Positions 7,248 to 16,354 of a stretch of DNA of 64,000 bases are shown here, one piece after another; positions within the stretch are counted from its first letter, which is position 1, and the number at the start of each line of letters is the position of its first letter. A program made the translations under genes and the position numbers. This stretch comes from Deltaproteobacteria bacterium. Lineage in GTDB: Bacteria > BMS3Abin14. The DNA lies in the NCBI GenBank assembly GCA_013151915.1, contig JAADHJ010000016.1, positions 41,446-105,445 on the forward strand, in the 5' to 3' direction. The notes beneath the pieces are model-generated. The model worked only from the letters and a program-made list of their open reading frames with translations. It was not told the DNA's origin and ran no database searches.

Positions 7248-8174
7248 ATGGACAGGGTCAAACTGCAGGGATTGTCTGCCGTGGGAGAAGAGCCGTTGAG
7301 GATTTGCAAAGCTGTCATTCCTGTCGCAGGTATGGGTACCCGATTTCTGCCCATCACCAAATCAGTCCCAAAGGAGATGCTGCCCCTCCTCGACCGGCCT
7401 GTCATCCAGGAGGTTGTCGAGGAGACGGTGCGTTCCGGGATTCGGGATATCGTCCTCGTTACCGGGATGGGAAAGAGCAGCATTGAGGACTATTTTGACA
7501 TTTCGCCCCATCTCGAATCGTTTCTGGCTAAGAGTAACCGGAAGAAGCTTCTGGAAAGGGTCCGTGATATTTCAAGATTTGCGGAGATCGCGTCTGTGCG
7601 CCAAAAGGAGCCTATGGGGCTTGGACACGCGATCCTCTGCGCCCGGAATTTTGTCGGAAATGAGCCGTTCGGCGTTCTTTTGGGTGATGATATTATTGAT
7701 TCTGATGTGCCCTGCCTTTCCCAACTCATCCACGTCTTCGAGAAGGTTGGCAGGACCGTTATAGCCCTGCAGGAGGTGCCACCCGAAGAGGTCGATCGCT
7801 ACGGGATCATCGAGGGGGAGATGGTTGAGCCTGGCTTGTACAGGGTATCCCGTCTTGTTGAAAAGCCGTCTCCCGGGGAAGCTCCATCAAACCTGGCGGT
7901 TATCGGCCGTTATATCCTTCCGCCGGCCGTTTTCGGGATTATCGATTCTCTTGATCCAGGCGCCGGAGGGGAGATTCAGCTGACCGATGCTCTGGACAGA
8001 CTTGCCGCCGATGAGGGGGTGTTTGGACTGGTTTTTGACGGTCTGAGACACGACACCGGGAATCTCCTGGGATTTATATCGGCAAATATTCATTACGCGT
8101 TGAAAGACCCGGATCTGGGCCCGCGTCTTCGCAGCTACATTGAAAAACGCCTGGAACAGGATGATGACCTGTGA
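7248..8174 (+). CDS. galU: UTP--glucose-1-phosphate uridylyltransferase
   Basis: GalU makes UDP-glucose from UTP and glucose 1-phosphate for polysaccharide and lipopolysaccharide synthesis. The 308-residue product has the nucleotidyltransferase signature AVIPVAGMGTRFLPITK, then KEMLPLLDRPVIQ, GLGHAILCAR, LLGDDI and VEKPSP, all typical of the family, and a normal length. The ATG at 7248 is chosen because AAGGA lies just upstream. An alternative in-frame start at 7215 would add 11 residues without homology. The stop overlaps the GTG start of the small heat-shock gene by four bases (GTGA), which implies translational coupling. Confidence 0.94.
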   Translation: MDRVKLQGLSAVGEEPLRICKAVIPVAGMGTRFLPITKSVPKEMLPLLDRPVIQEVVEETVRSGIRDIVLVTGMGKSSIEDYFDISPHLESFLAKSNRKKLLERVRDISRFAEIASVRQKEPMGLGHAILCARNFVGNEPFGVLLGDDIIDSDVPCLSQLIHVFEKVGRTVIALQEVPPEEVDRYGIIEGEMVEPGLYRVSRLVEKPSPGEAPSNLAVIGRYILPPAVFGIIDSLDPGAGGEIQLTDALDRLAADEGVFGLVFDGLRHDTGNLLGFISANIHYALKDPDLGPRLRSYIEKRLEQDDDL

Positions 8175-8617
8175 GAAAGTTCTGGGACGCCACCGCCGAT
8201 GCAACCTGGCTGAGAATACGAAAAAGCGGACTCGGCCGCCAATTTTTCTCCAGTGCCGTTACCCATTCCGATAAAGGGACCGAGACTTCCGAACCGGTCA
8301 TCGATGTGTGGGAAAAGGGAAGCGAGATTATTGTTGAAGGTGAGATTCCCGGAGCCGTAAGGGAAGATTTCAGCCTGACCCTTGATCAGGGGAGGCTGAT
8401 TATCGAGGGATATAAGAAGGAACCTCATTACAGCGGTTGTAAAAAATTCTTTCGAATGGAAAGGCAATTCGGCTATTTCAGAAGGGTTATCGATCTTCCG
8501 GCCAGTGTGCAGTCCACCCATATCAGCGCAAGTCTGAAAGATGGGCTCCTGATGATAAGAATTCCGAAGGTCGGAGAGAGAAGAAAGGGCGCTGTAAGCA
8601 TTCCGGTATCAGAATAA
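8171..8617 (+). CDS. Small heat-shock protein, Hsp20/alpha-crystallin family
   Basis: Small heat-shock proteins hold unfolding proteins in an ATP-independent way. The 148-residue product contains a complete alpha-crystallin domain (about residues 43-147), from VIDVWEKGSEIIVEGEIPG to the conserved ASLKDGLLMIRIPK before the C-terminal tail. Translation starts at a GTG inside the galU stop (overlap of four bases). lon follows after 25 bases, so a chaperone and a protease are probably in one transcript. No heat-shock promoter of its own can be seen, because its start lies inside galU. Confidence 0.93.
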   Translation: MRKFWDATADATWLRIRKSGLGRQFFSSAVTHSDKGTETSEPVIDVWEKGSEIIVEGEIPGAVREDFSLTLDQGRLIIEGYKKEPHYSGCKKFFRMERQFGYFRRVIDLPASVQSTHISASLKDGLLMIRIPKVGERRKGAVSIPVSE

Positions 8618-8642
8618 CCTGGCTCAAGGGAAAGGGTTTTGA

Positions 8643-11081
8643 ATGAAAGAAGAATTGCGAGATACGGAGGAACCGGGGGCACCGGACGAAAAACATCTGG
8701 AACCGGCCATCCCCAAGATCCTGCCCCTCCTTCCCATAAGGGATATGGTGGTCTTTCCGAGCATGATCGTTCCGTTGATCGTGGGTAGGGAAAAATCCAT
8801 CAACGCCCTTGATGAGGCATTGAAGAGGGACCGCCTGATCTTCCTGTCGTCACAGCGTGAGGGGGAGAACGAAAATCCGTCACCGGATGAGATCTCCATA
8901 ACCGGCACCGTTTCGGTAATCGTCAGGATGATCAAGACTCCTGATGAAAAGGTAAAGATACTGGTTCAGGGGCTGCAGCGGGGCAGGGTCGAGGAGTTTC
9001 TTAAGACGGAACCTTTCTTCTCCGTTCGACTCGATCTAATAAAGGAGATAAGCCTCGATGCCGTTCCGGTCAAGGTTGAGGCGCTTGCCCGGGCCCTGAA
9101 GGAAGGGATGGCCCGCATGGTCCAATTGGGCAAGCTTATTCCTCCGGACGTCCTGGCTGTCGCTGAAAATATCAATGATCCGGGGCGACTTGCCGATCTG
9201 GCTGGATCGAGTATCGGGCTGGATCTGAACGAGGCCCAGATGGCTCTGGAAATGGAGGACCCCAACGAACGCCTCGTCTTTGTCCACAAGGTTTTGAGGA
9301 GAGAACTCAAGGTCCTCGAGATGCAGCAGCGCATCCAGGACCAGACCAAGGAGGAGATGACGAAAACCCAGAGGGAATATTTTCTCCGTCAGCAGCTCAA
9401 GACGATTCAGGCGGAACTGGGAGAAAAGGGCGACAGAGAGACCGAAAGCGAGGAATTCCAGGACAAGATTGAGAAAGCCCAAATGCCCCCCGAGGTCAGG
9501 AAGGAGGTTGAAAAACAGCTCGAAAGACTCTCAAAAATGCATCCCGATTCCGCTGAGGCTGCCATTATCCGGACCTATCTTGAGTGGATGGTGGAGCTGC
9601 CATGGAAACGGTCCACAAGAGACCGTCTGGATCTGAAAAAGGCCCAGAAGGTATTGGATGATGACCATTACGACCTGGAAAAGGTCAAGGAAAGGATTCT
9701 TGAGTATCTGGGAGTCCTCAAGCTTAGGAAGGGACTGAAGGGGCCGATTCTCTGTTTCGTGGGCCCCCCCGGCGTCGGGAAAACATCACTCGGCAGGTCC
9801 ATCGCCAGAGCCATGGGAAGAAATTTCGTCAGAATGTCCCTTGGCGGTATGAGGGACGAGGCTGAAATCAGGGGCCACAGGCGGACTTATGTCGGGGCCC
9901 TGCCCGGGAGGATCATCCAGGGTATCAAACAAGCAGGATCCCGAAACCCCGTATTCATGCTCGACGAGATAGATAAACTTGGTTCGGATTTCAGAGGTGA
10001 TCCGTCCTCGGCGCTTCTGGAGGTCCTGGATCCCGAGCAGAACCATGCCTTCCGGGACCACTACCTGGCAGTTCCCTATGACCTGTCCCCGGTCATGTTT
10101 ATCGCCACCGCCAATATGACCGATCCGGTTCCATCGGCCCTGCTGGACAGGATGGAAGTAATCAGGCTTGCGGGATACACCGCGGTGGACAAGAGACATA
10201 TTGCGAGACGGTATCTTATTTCCCGTCAGATGGAGAGAAACGGCATTAACGAGGATTTTCTTTCCATCTCCAATGGAGCGCTGGACCATCTCATCCTGAA
10301 ATACACCAGAGAAGCAGGTGTCCGTAACCTGGAGCGGGAGATCGGGAATCTCTGCCGGAAGGCGGCCAAGAAGGTCGCCATGGGAAAGACCGCCCGGACA
10401 AGGATAACCGCCGGCAATATTTCAGCCTATCTTGGTCCCCCAAGGCATTTCGGCACGAAGGAGAGGGGTGAACCTCAGGTCGGGGTTGTTATGGGACTTG
10501 CCTGGACCCCGGTGGGGGGGGACATCCTTTATATCGAGGTTGCCGCCGTCAAGGGGAAGGGGATACTTACCCTGACGGGTTCCCTCGGCAATGTCATGAA
10601 GGAGTCCGCCCAGGCCGCCCTAAGCTTTATCCGGTCCCACGGCAGGGAGTTGGGAATTGAGCCGGAGAACGCTGCAAAATTCGATTTTCACGTCCACGTT
10701 CCGGCCGGGGCCATTCCCAAGGACGGGCCGTCCGCGGGTATCGCAATTACCACGGCTATCGTTTCCGCTCTGTCCGGCGTGCCGCCGGGACCTGACCTTG
10801 CCATGACCGGAGAGGTGACCCTGACGGGAAGGGTTCTGCCGATAGGGGGCCTCAAGGAAAAGCTTCTCGCTGCCAAAAGGGCGCAGGTCAAGCGGGTTGT
10901 TATCCCGGAAGGAAACTCCCCGGATCTGGAGGAGATCCCCTCCTACATCCTGCGGAGCATGGAGATAATCCCTGTCGGGGATGTGGGTCAGGTCCTGGAA
11001 GCCGCTTCCCTCAAGCCGGTTAAGATAAAAGGCCGGGCTTCCATGGCCGGGAAGAGTTCCGGCAAAAAGGAGAAATCGTGA
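8643..11081 (+). CDS. lon: ATP-dependent Lon protease
   Basis: Lon degrades misfolded and selected regulatory proteins in the cytoplasm. The 812-residue product has the N-terminal substrate domain (LPLLPIRDMVVFPSMIVPL), the AAA+ module with Walker A GPPGVGKTS near residue 375 and Walker B VFMLDEIDK, and the protease domain. The catalytic serine is in PKDGPSAGI near residue 696, with the partner lysine in LKEKLLAAKRA about 43 residues later. Length and order are normal for LonA. It follows hsp20 closely. Its stop codon overlaps the GTG of a receiver/histidine-kinase gene, an uncommon neighbour. Confidence 0.96.
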   Translation: MKEELRDTEEPGAPDEKHLEPAIPKILPLLPIRDMVVFPSMIVPLIVGREKSINALDEALKRDRLIFLSSQREGENENPSPDEISITGTVSVIVRMIKTPDEKVKILVQGLQRGRVEEFLKTEPFFSVRLDLIKEISLDAVPVKVEALARALKEGMARMVQLGKLIPPDVLAVAENINDPGRLADLAGSSIGLDLNEAQMALEMEDPNERLVFVHKVLRRELKVLEMQQRIQDQTKEEMTKTQREYFLRQQLKTIQAELGEKGDRETESEEFQDKIEKAQMPPEVRKEVEKQLERLSKMHPDSAEAAIIRTYLEWMVELPWKRSTRDRLDLKKAQKVLDDDHYDLEKVKERILEYLGVLKLRKGLKGPILCFVGPPGVGKTSLGRSIARAMGRNFVRMSLGGMRDEAEIRGHRRTYVGALPGRIIQGIKQAGSRNPVFMLDEIDKLGSDFRGDPSSALLEVLDPEQNHAFRDHYLAVPYDLSPVMFIATANMTDPVPSALLDRMEVIRLAGYTAVDKRHIARRYLISRQMERNGINEDFLSISNGALDHLILKYTREAGVRNLEREIGNLCRKAAKKVAMGKTARTRITAGNISAYLGPPRHFGTKERGEPQVGVVMGLAWTPVGGDILYIEVAAVKGKGILTLTGSLGNVMKESAQAALSFIRSHGRELGIEPENAAKFDFHVHVPAGAIPKDGPSAGIAITTAIVSALSGVPPGPDLAMTGEVTLTGRVLPIGGLKEKLLAAKRAQVKRVVIPEGNSPDLEEIPSYILRSMEIIPVGDVGQVLEAASLKPVKIKGRASMAGKSSGKKEKS

Positions 11082-12592
11082 ACATAGAAGGCCCTGCGAC
11101 CCGCGATCCCGGGCCTGTTCTCGTCGTAGATGATGAGAAGTTCTTTCAGGAGGTTCTGACCAAGATACTTCGTGAAGAGGGATACGATGTTTCAGTGGCC
11201 GCCTCCGGCCGGGAAGCCATAAGCGCTTTTCAAAGTGGGCGCTTCAAGGTTGTTGTATTGGATCTGGTCCTCCCCGATCTCATGGGTACCGAGGTCATTG
11301 GCCGCATGAAGGAGATGGAGGACGACATAGCGGTGATCATGGTTACGGCCTATGCCTCACTGGAGAGCGCCATTGATGCCCTGAAAGCGGGGGCCTACGA
11401 CTATATCCGCAAGCCCATCGTCCGTGAGGACCTGGTGAGATCCGTGGAGAGGGCCATCGAGCGTCATCAGCTCAGCTCCCGGAACAAGGTCCTGGTAAAG
11501 GAGCTTCAATCCCACCTGGTTGAGGTCAAAACGTTAAGCAGGGAAAAGGATGAAGTGTTCCGGATTCTCGATGAGGGCCTCGTGGTTATTGAGGAGGACG
11601 GCAGGATCGTTGATCTGAACCCTGCCGCCCGGCAGTTTCTCGAATGGATCACCGGACAACCGGCCGGTGAAACTTTATCCGGTTCGGGATTTCCTCTGTC
11701 GGACGGTTTTATGTCGTCCGTGAACAAGGCGGAGGGCAGACCCGTCAGGACCATGGTTTCCCTCACACAGGATTCCGGCGTAGGGCGTAAGGACATTGAG
11801 CTTGTGGGTCTTTCAATGGATCTTGATATCGCCGGCCGGAGATTTCTCCTGGCCATGAGAGACATGACTGAAATTAAAGACATGGAAAGAAGAAGGGATG
11901 AATTCCTGGCAATCGTAACCCACGATCTCAGGACCCCTTTAACATCCCTGAAAGGTTTTGTGGAACTGCTCGTGAATGAGAATAAGGGGGCGGATCGGGT
12001 TGTAGGTGACTATCTTGATATCATCGACTCGGAGGCCGACAGGATGATCTCCCTGATAAACGATCTCCTGGACCTGGACCGCCTGAATTCAGATAGGATC
12101 AGGATGGAACTTGAGCCCATATCAATGCCCAAACTGGTGGCTTATGGGCTGAAGAGTATGGAGGGCCTGAGTCGTCAAAGGGACGTGACCTTGAGGATGT
12201 CCATCAGGGGAGATGAAGAATCCCTCGTTTTTATGGGGGACAGGCGGAGGATTCTTCAGGTTCTCATAAATCTCCACTCCAATGCCATCCGGTTCTCCCC
12301 GAGGGGAGGTTCCGTGGACACGGTGGCCTATCTGGAGGACGGATATGTTTTTACGGAGATCCTTGACGAAGGGCCCGGTATTGCACCGGAGGAAAGGAAG
12401 AGTATCTTCGAAAAATATAAGCAGGTCGGACAGCCTTTTTACGAGCGAACCAAGGGAAGCGGGCTGGGCTTGACCATTGTCAAAAAGATTGTGAATATGC
12501 ACGGAGGCAGCGTTAGGATGGACGGGAGGGACGATAAACAGGGTAGCCGTTTTATCGTTAAACTACCGGCCGGAGTGAAGGGAGCCTATTGA
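11078..12592 (+). CDS. Receiver-PAS-histidine kinase hybrid
   Basis: The 504-residue cytoplasmic protein starts with a receiver domain (VLVVDDEKFFQE, phospho-acceptor in VVLDLVLPD, VTAYAS, KPI; residues about 8-125). A short coiled linker and a PAS-like domain (about 155-265) follow, then the kinase core. That core has the phospho-histidine in VTHDLRTPLTSLKGF, N-box NLHSNAIRFSP, and G-boxes DEGPGI and GSGLGLTIVKKI. There is no membrane segment. A receiver at the N-terminus suggests that the kinase is controlled by another kinase. It starts with GTG inside the lon stop (GTGA overlap), and the next kinase starts at its own stop, so the three are probably translationally coupled. Confidence 0.92.
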   Translation: MNIEGPATRDPGPVLVVDDEKFFQEVLTKILREEGYDVSVAASGREAISAFQSGRFKVVVLDLVLPDLMGTEVIGRMKEMEDDIAVIMVTAYASLESAIDALKAGAYDYIRKPIVREDLVRSVERAIERHQLSSRNKVLVKELQSHLVEVKTLSREKDEVFRILDEGLVVIEEDGRIVDLNPAARQFLEWITGQPAGETLSGSGFPLSDGFMSSVNKAEGRPVRTMVSLTQDSGVGRKDIELVGLSMDLDIAGRRFLLAMRDMTEIKDMERRRDEFLAIVTHDLRTPLTSLKGFVELLVNENKGADRVVGDYLDIIDSEADRMISLINDLLDLDRLNSDRIRMELEPISMPKLVAYGLKSMEGLSRQRDVTLRMSIRGDEESLVFMGDRRRILQVLINLHSNAIRFSPRGGSVDTVAYLEDGYVFTEILDEGPGIAPEERKSIFEKYKQVGQPFYERTKGSGLGLTIVKKIVNMHGGSVRMDGRDDKQGSRFIVKLPAGVKGAY

Positions 12593-14655
12593 TGGGGCAT
12601 CGAATACTCGTTGTGGATGACAGCCCTTTTATCCATGAATTGGTGAAAGATATCCTCCGCCGTGAGGGGTGTGAGGTTGAGAGGGCTATGAACGGGCATG
12701 AGGCCATGGTTTCCATCGGGCAGAATCCACCTGACCTGGTTCTTCTCGACATCATCATGCCTGAGATGAGCGGCTATCAGGTATGCCGGCTTATCCGGAG
12801 TGATGACCGCCTGAAGGATCTGCCGGTGGTTATGATGACAGCGAAGGACACCCAGAAGGACCGGTTCTGGGGAATGGAGGTTGGGGCTGATGCCTACGTC
12901 ACTAAACCCATTGAGGAGAAGAATCTTCTTAAAACCATTTCTTCCCTTCTGAAGGAGGCCAGAACCCCTGCGAAACCGGTTGGTCGTGATGAATTGACAA
13001 GCGAAACCCTCAAGGGACGCGCGGACGATATCCTCGAGAGAAAGCTGCTCGAATTAACCATCATCAACGAGGTCGGCAAGCTGTTTTCGCTCCTGGACAA
13101 GCCCAAAACCCTGTTGCAGAGCTGTCTCCAGCTTGTTTCAAAGGTCATTGATTACGATCTTGGTGTTGTTTTTCTCGCATTCCCGGAAGCCGACTTCAAG
13201 ACCGTTGCGATAAGGACGCGAAACGTCCCCCTGAAGGTATCCAAAAAAGAGCTTCTACGAAGAGGCGGCGAAAATTTAGGTCTGCATAGGGGATGTAACA
13301 GGTCGAAGATCGCCGCCCTGACTACGGAACTGATCGAGGATAGTGAAATTGAAGAAAAGACTTTCCGCAGGCCCTCCCTTTCCAGCCTGGAAGTTGTTCT
13401 GAGATCCTCCATGGATGTCCTGGGCAGCGTCATGCTCTTCAGCAACCGAAAGGATTTTTTTATTGAGGATGACCGCAACCTGGTTGAGATGATTGGTGTT
13501 CAGCTGTCCATACTTCTGGACAACCTTTTTCTGCTGCAGGAACGTGACCGGCAGCTCGCTACCCTGGAGCTTGAGAAGAACCGCGTGGAGGCGATCCTCC
13601 AGAACATGGGGGAGGGTGTACTTGTGACGGACTGGTCATACAGGATCATTCACGCCAATCCACTGGCTCACCATCTGCTCGATATGGATGACGGTGAGTT
13701 GGTCGGCCATGTCCTGTTCGATCATGTCCCGAAGGACATCTTCAGCATTCTGGAAAAACAGCACATTGGGGAGAAGAACCCCACCTGGAATATCAAATTC
13801 AGCTCCATCAGGGGAGAACTGCCCCTTATGGCCAGTGTCGCTGTGGTCGATGAGGAAGAAGAACAGACCCTGGGACTTATCATTCTGCTGCGCGACATTA
13901 CCGTGGAGAGGGAACTCGACCGCATGAAGAACAAGTTTCTTCAGAATGTCTCAAACCACCTGAGAAATCCCCTGGCCGCACTGAAAGGGTTCACCGACCT
14001 GATGCGTGGGGAGATGTACGAACCGGCGACGTCCCGGCAGAAAGAATACATGGATTCCATCGAATCCGAGACGGCCAAGCTCATCGAGATCGTCGAGGAT
14101 CTCCTGAGTCTTTCGAGGATTGAACTGGCCGATTACAGGTTTCGCGCGGAGAAATTCGCTGTTTCGGACGCCCTGCTCACCGCCATGGTAAGTACACAGG
14201 ACATCGCCCGGGGCAGAGGGATAACCCTCAAGACCGAAGTATCCGAAGATCTGCCCAAGGTTTTTGCGGATCGTGACAGTGTGGTGGACATAACAACCCG
14301 CCTGGCGTCCAACGCAATAAAGTTCAGCCCCGACGATAGGGATGTCATCATTGGCGCCAGGCTGGGCGGGGATGACGGCAACGGGAAAATAGTGGAGGTC
14401 TTCGTGCGCGATGCTGGGCCCGGCGTCCCCCTGGACAAGCGGGATTCCATCTTTGAGAAATACCCTGCCGATCACCTTTTCACCGAAAGCCGCCGGGAAG
14501 GTGTTGGGCTTGGACTGCCCATATGCAGGCAGCTGGTCGAAATGAACGGTGGGAGGATTCATCTGGAATCGACCGGGGAATCCGGGAGCACCTTCATTTT
14601 CACCCTTCCACTTGCCGAGGAGAATGCGCCCCGCTTGGGGCGTCCAAATCAATGA
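12592..14655 (+). CDS. Receiver-GAF-PAS-histidine kinase hybrid
   Basis: The 687-residue product has an N-terminal receiver (ILVVDDSPFIHE, VLLDIIMPEMSG, MMTAKD, VTKPIEEKN), a GAF-like region (about 165-335), a PAS domain beginning ILQNMGEGVLVTDWSYRII, and a kinase core. The H-box reads VSNHLRNPLAALKGF where HELRTPL is usual; the histidine is kept. The ATP-binding boxes ASNAIKFSP, DAGPGVP and GVGLGLPICRQL are present. The ATG at 12592 overlaps the preceding stop by one base. The last ten or so residues (NAPRLGRPNQ) and the stop come from the second and third hairpins of the repeat at 14626-14756, so the C-terminus has been set by repeat insertion. Confidence 0.9.
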   Translation: MGHRILVVDDSPFIHELVKDILRREGCEVERAMNGHEAMVSIGQNPPDLVLLDIIMPEMSGYQVCRLIRSDDRLKDLPVVMMTAKDTQKDRFWGMEVGADAYVTKPIEEKNLLKTISSLLKEARTPAKPVGRDELTSETLKGRADDILERKLLELTIINEVGKLFSLLDKPKTLLQSCLQLVSKVIDYDLGVVFLAFPEADFKTVAIRTRNVPLKVSKKELLRRGGENLGLHRGCNRSKIAALTTELIEDSEIEEKTFRRPSLSSLEVVLRSSMDVLGSVMLFSNRKDFFIEDDRNLVEMIGVQLSILLDNLFLLQERDRQLATLELEKNRVEAILQNMGEGVLVTDWSYRIIHANPLAHHLLDMDDGELVGHVLFDHVPKDIFSILEKQHIGEKNPTWNIKFSSIRGELPLMASVAVVDEEEEQTLGLIILLRDITVERELDRMKNKFLQNVSNHLRNPLAALKGFTDLMRGEMYEPATSRQKEYMDSIESETAKLIEIVEDLLSLSRIELADYRFRAEKFAVSDALLTAMVSTQDIARGRGITLKTEVSEDLPKVFADRDSVVDITTRLASNAIKFSPDDRDVIIGARLGGDDGNGKIVEVFVRDAGPGVPLDKRDSIFEKYPADHLFTESRREGVGLGLPICRQLVEMNGGRIHLESTGESGSTFIFTLPLAEENAPRLGRPNQ

Positions 14656-14756
14656 CTCGCAACCTAATGTCATTGATTTGCGAGGAAAACGAAAACGACG
14701 TTTTTCGCTTTCCGTTGAGCAAAAAGCCACGAATGGACTTTTTGCGACCATATCAA
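14626..14756 (+). repeat. Multi-hairpin repeat overlapping a gene end
   Basis: This copy lacks the first module. It starts with GCGCCCC/GGGGCGT, then CAAATCAATGAC/GTCATTGATTTG, a kinase-type AAACGAAAA/TTTTTCGCTTTCC stem, and GCAAAAAG/CTTTTTGC. The last stem has GC in place of the usual GT/AC at its base on both arms, a paired change. The first 30 bases are coding for the upstream kinase. Confidence 0.87.
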
Positions 14757-14766
14757 GGATGAATCC

Positions 14767-16347
14767 ATGAACAAGGGATATCTGAACCTTCGCAAGGAGG
14801 ATGTCCGGGAATTTTTGCGGCCTTTGGCCAGGATAACAGGGCTTCGTTTTTCCCTGTGGCCGCCGGGCGAGAGCAGCCAATCGTTGATTACCGGGGAGAA
14901 TAACTTCTGTATGCTGCTTCAGACCACCAAAATGGGGAACGAGCGCTGCAGGAATTCGTTTCTTTCCATACTGAGTAAAACCCGCGACACAGATGAACCC
15001 GTGTTTGATCTATGCCATGCATTAATGGGACGGGTAACCGTTCCACTGGAGATCAACGGCACCGATCTTGGAACTGTAATAATATGTCAGGACCTGGTCG
15101 GGGAGATATCGGAGGAGCACAAGGACCACCTTCGAGACCTGGCCGCGGAAGTGGAATTGGAGGATCCGGTTGCCCTCATTCGGGCAGCCGAAGAAAATCC
15201 CATATATTCCAGATCCAGGCTGGAAATTCTCGGTAAATTCGTGCGGGATCAGATCCTGGAAAAGACCGCTTCCCTCGAGGCGATTCAGGACACGACGGAG
15301 TTCCTCCTGGAGAAGTACGAGGAACTCATGTTTCTGTACTCCATCACGGACAGTATTTCGCCCGACAGGGAGTACGGAAAAGCTCTGGCGACCATCCTGG
15401 ACCGTGGGATTCAGAAACTTTCCGCGCAATCCGGATTTCTGATTCTGTCGGGAGAGGAAAACTCCCAGGCGCTGGTGACCGTAGAGGTCTGCGGCAATAC
15501 ACCTTGGGGCAAAGGCCCCGGTGAGGTCCCCCCTCCGCTGGCCCGGCTCATGCGATCCTGCGGCGGCCCGGCTGTGATCGTCAGACCTTCTGATGGGGAC
15601 GAGGCATGGAGCCCCGAACTGTCAGCCCTTCTGGTTTGTCCTTTCCGCATAAAAAGTTTCCGAAACGGCTACCTCGTCTTTGGTTGGGAAAAGGTAGAAG
15701 ATATTGACGATAACGAGCTTAAGTTCGCCATGGCTCTGGCAAACCAATCGGCATCCCTCCTCCACGGGGTCCAGCTTTACAGGGAGCTTGCGGACCTGCT
15801 CTTCTCAACTCTTGAGGCCCTCAGTTCCGCCATCGATGTCAGGGATTCCTACACCCACGGCCACTCCCGGAGGGTGGCGGATTACGCCGTTAAGACAGCC
15901 CGGGAGTTGGGATATTCCTCCAAGTTTCTCACCATGCTCAAGATAGCCGGTATGCTTCACGATTTCGGCAAAATTGGAATACCGGAACAGATTCTGACCA
16001 AGGAAGGGAATCTGAATGATGATGAACTCCAGGCCATGAAGGAACATCCTGTAATAGGTGCGCGAATTCTGGGAAAATTCAAATCGTTTGCGGATATCGC
16101 ACCGGGGATCCGCCATCATCACGAGAGATTCGACGGCAGTGGATATCCCAACGGGTTGGCAGGGGAGACGATTCCCCTGGTGGGCAGGTTTATCTCCATA
16201 GCCGACGCCTACGATGCCATGACCACGACCAGACCTTATAGACGACAGATGCTGGCCCATGAGGCCAAGGAGGAACTGCGGAATTGCTCCGGTATACAGT
16301 TCGATCCGGTGCTGGTGCAGGCCTTTATTCGTGGAATTGAGAAATGA
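14767..16347 (+). CDS. PocR-GAF-HD-GYP signalling protein
   Basis: The 526-residue protein begins with a PocR-type sensory domain (about residues 5-155) containing several cysteines (FCMLLQTTKMGNERCRNSF, FDLCHALMGRVTVPLEING). A coiled linker and a GAF-like domain (about 190-335) follow, and the protein ends with an HD-GYP domain (MLHDFGKIGIP near residue 398, HHHERFDGSGYPNGL near 450). HD-GYP enzymes hydrolyse cyclic di-GMP; all metal-binding motifs are present, so the enzyme is probably active. PocR domains are thought to bind small organic ligands. The ATG at 14767 has AAGGA, partly supplied by the end of the preceding repeat, about 7 bases upstream. Confidence 0.88.
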   Translation: MNKGYLNLRKEDVREFLRPLARITGLRFSLWPPGESSQSLITGENNFCMLLQTTKMGNERCRNSFLSILSKTRDTDEPVFDLCHALMGRVTVPLEINGTDLGTVIICQDLVGEISEEHKDHLRDLAAEVELEDPVALIRAAEENPIYSRSRLEILGKFVRDQILEKTASLEAIQDTTEFLLEKYEELMFLYSITDSISPDREYGKALATILDRGIQKLSAQSGFLILSGEENSQALVTVEVCGNTPWGKGPGEVPPPLARLMRSCGGPAVIVRPSDGDEAWSPELSALLVCPFRIKSFRNGYLVFGWEKVEDIDDNELKFAMALANQSASLLHGVQLYRELADLLFSTLEALSSAIDVRDSYTHGHSRRVADYAVKTARELGYSSKFLTMLKIAGMLHDFGKIGIPEQILTKEGNLNDDELQAMKEHPVIGARILGKFKSFADIAPGIRHHHERFDGSGYPNGLAGETIPLVGRFISIADAYDAMTTTRPYRRQMLAHEAKEELRNCSGIQFDPVLVQAFIRGIEK

Positions 16348-16354
16348 GAAACTG

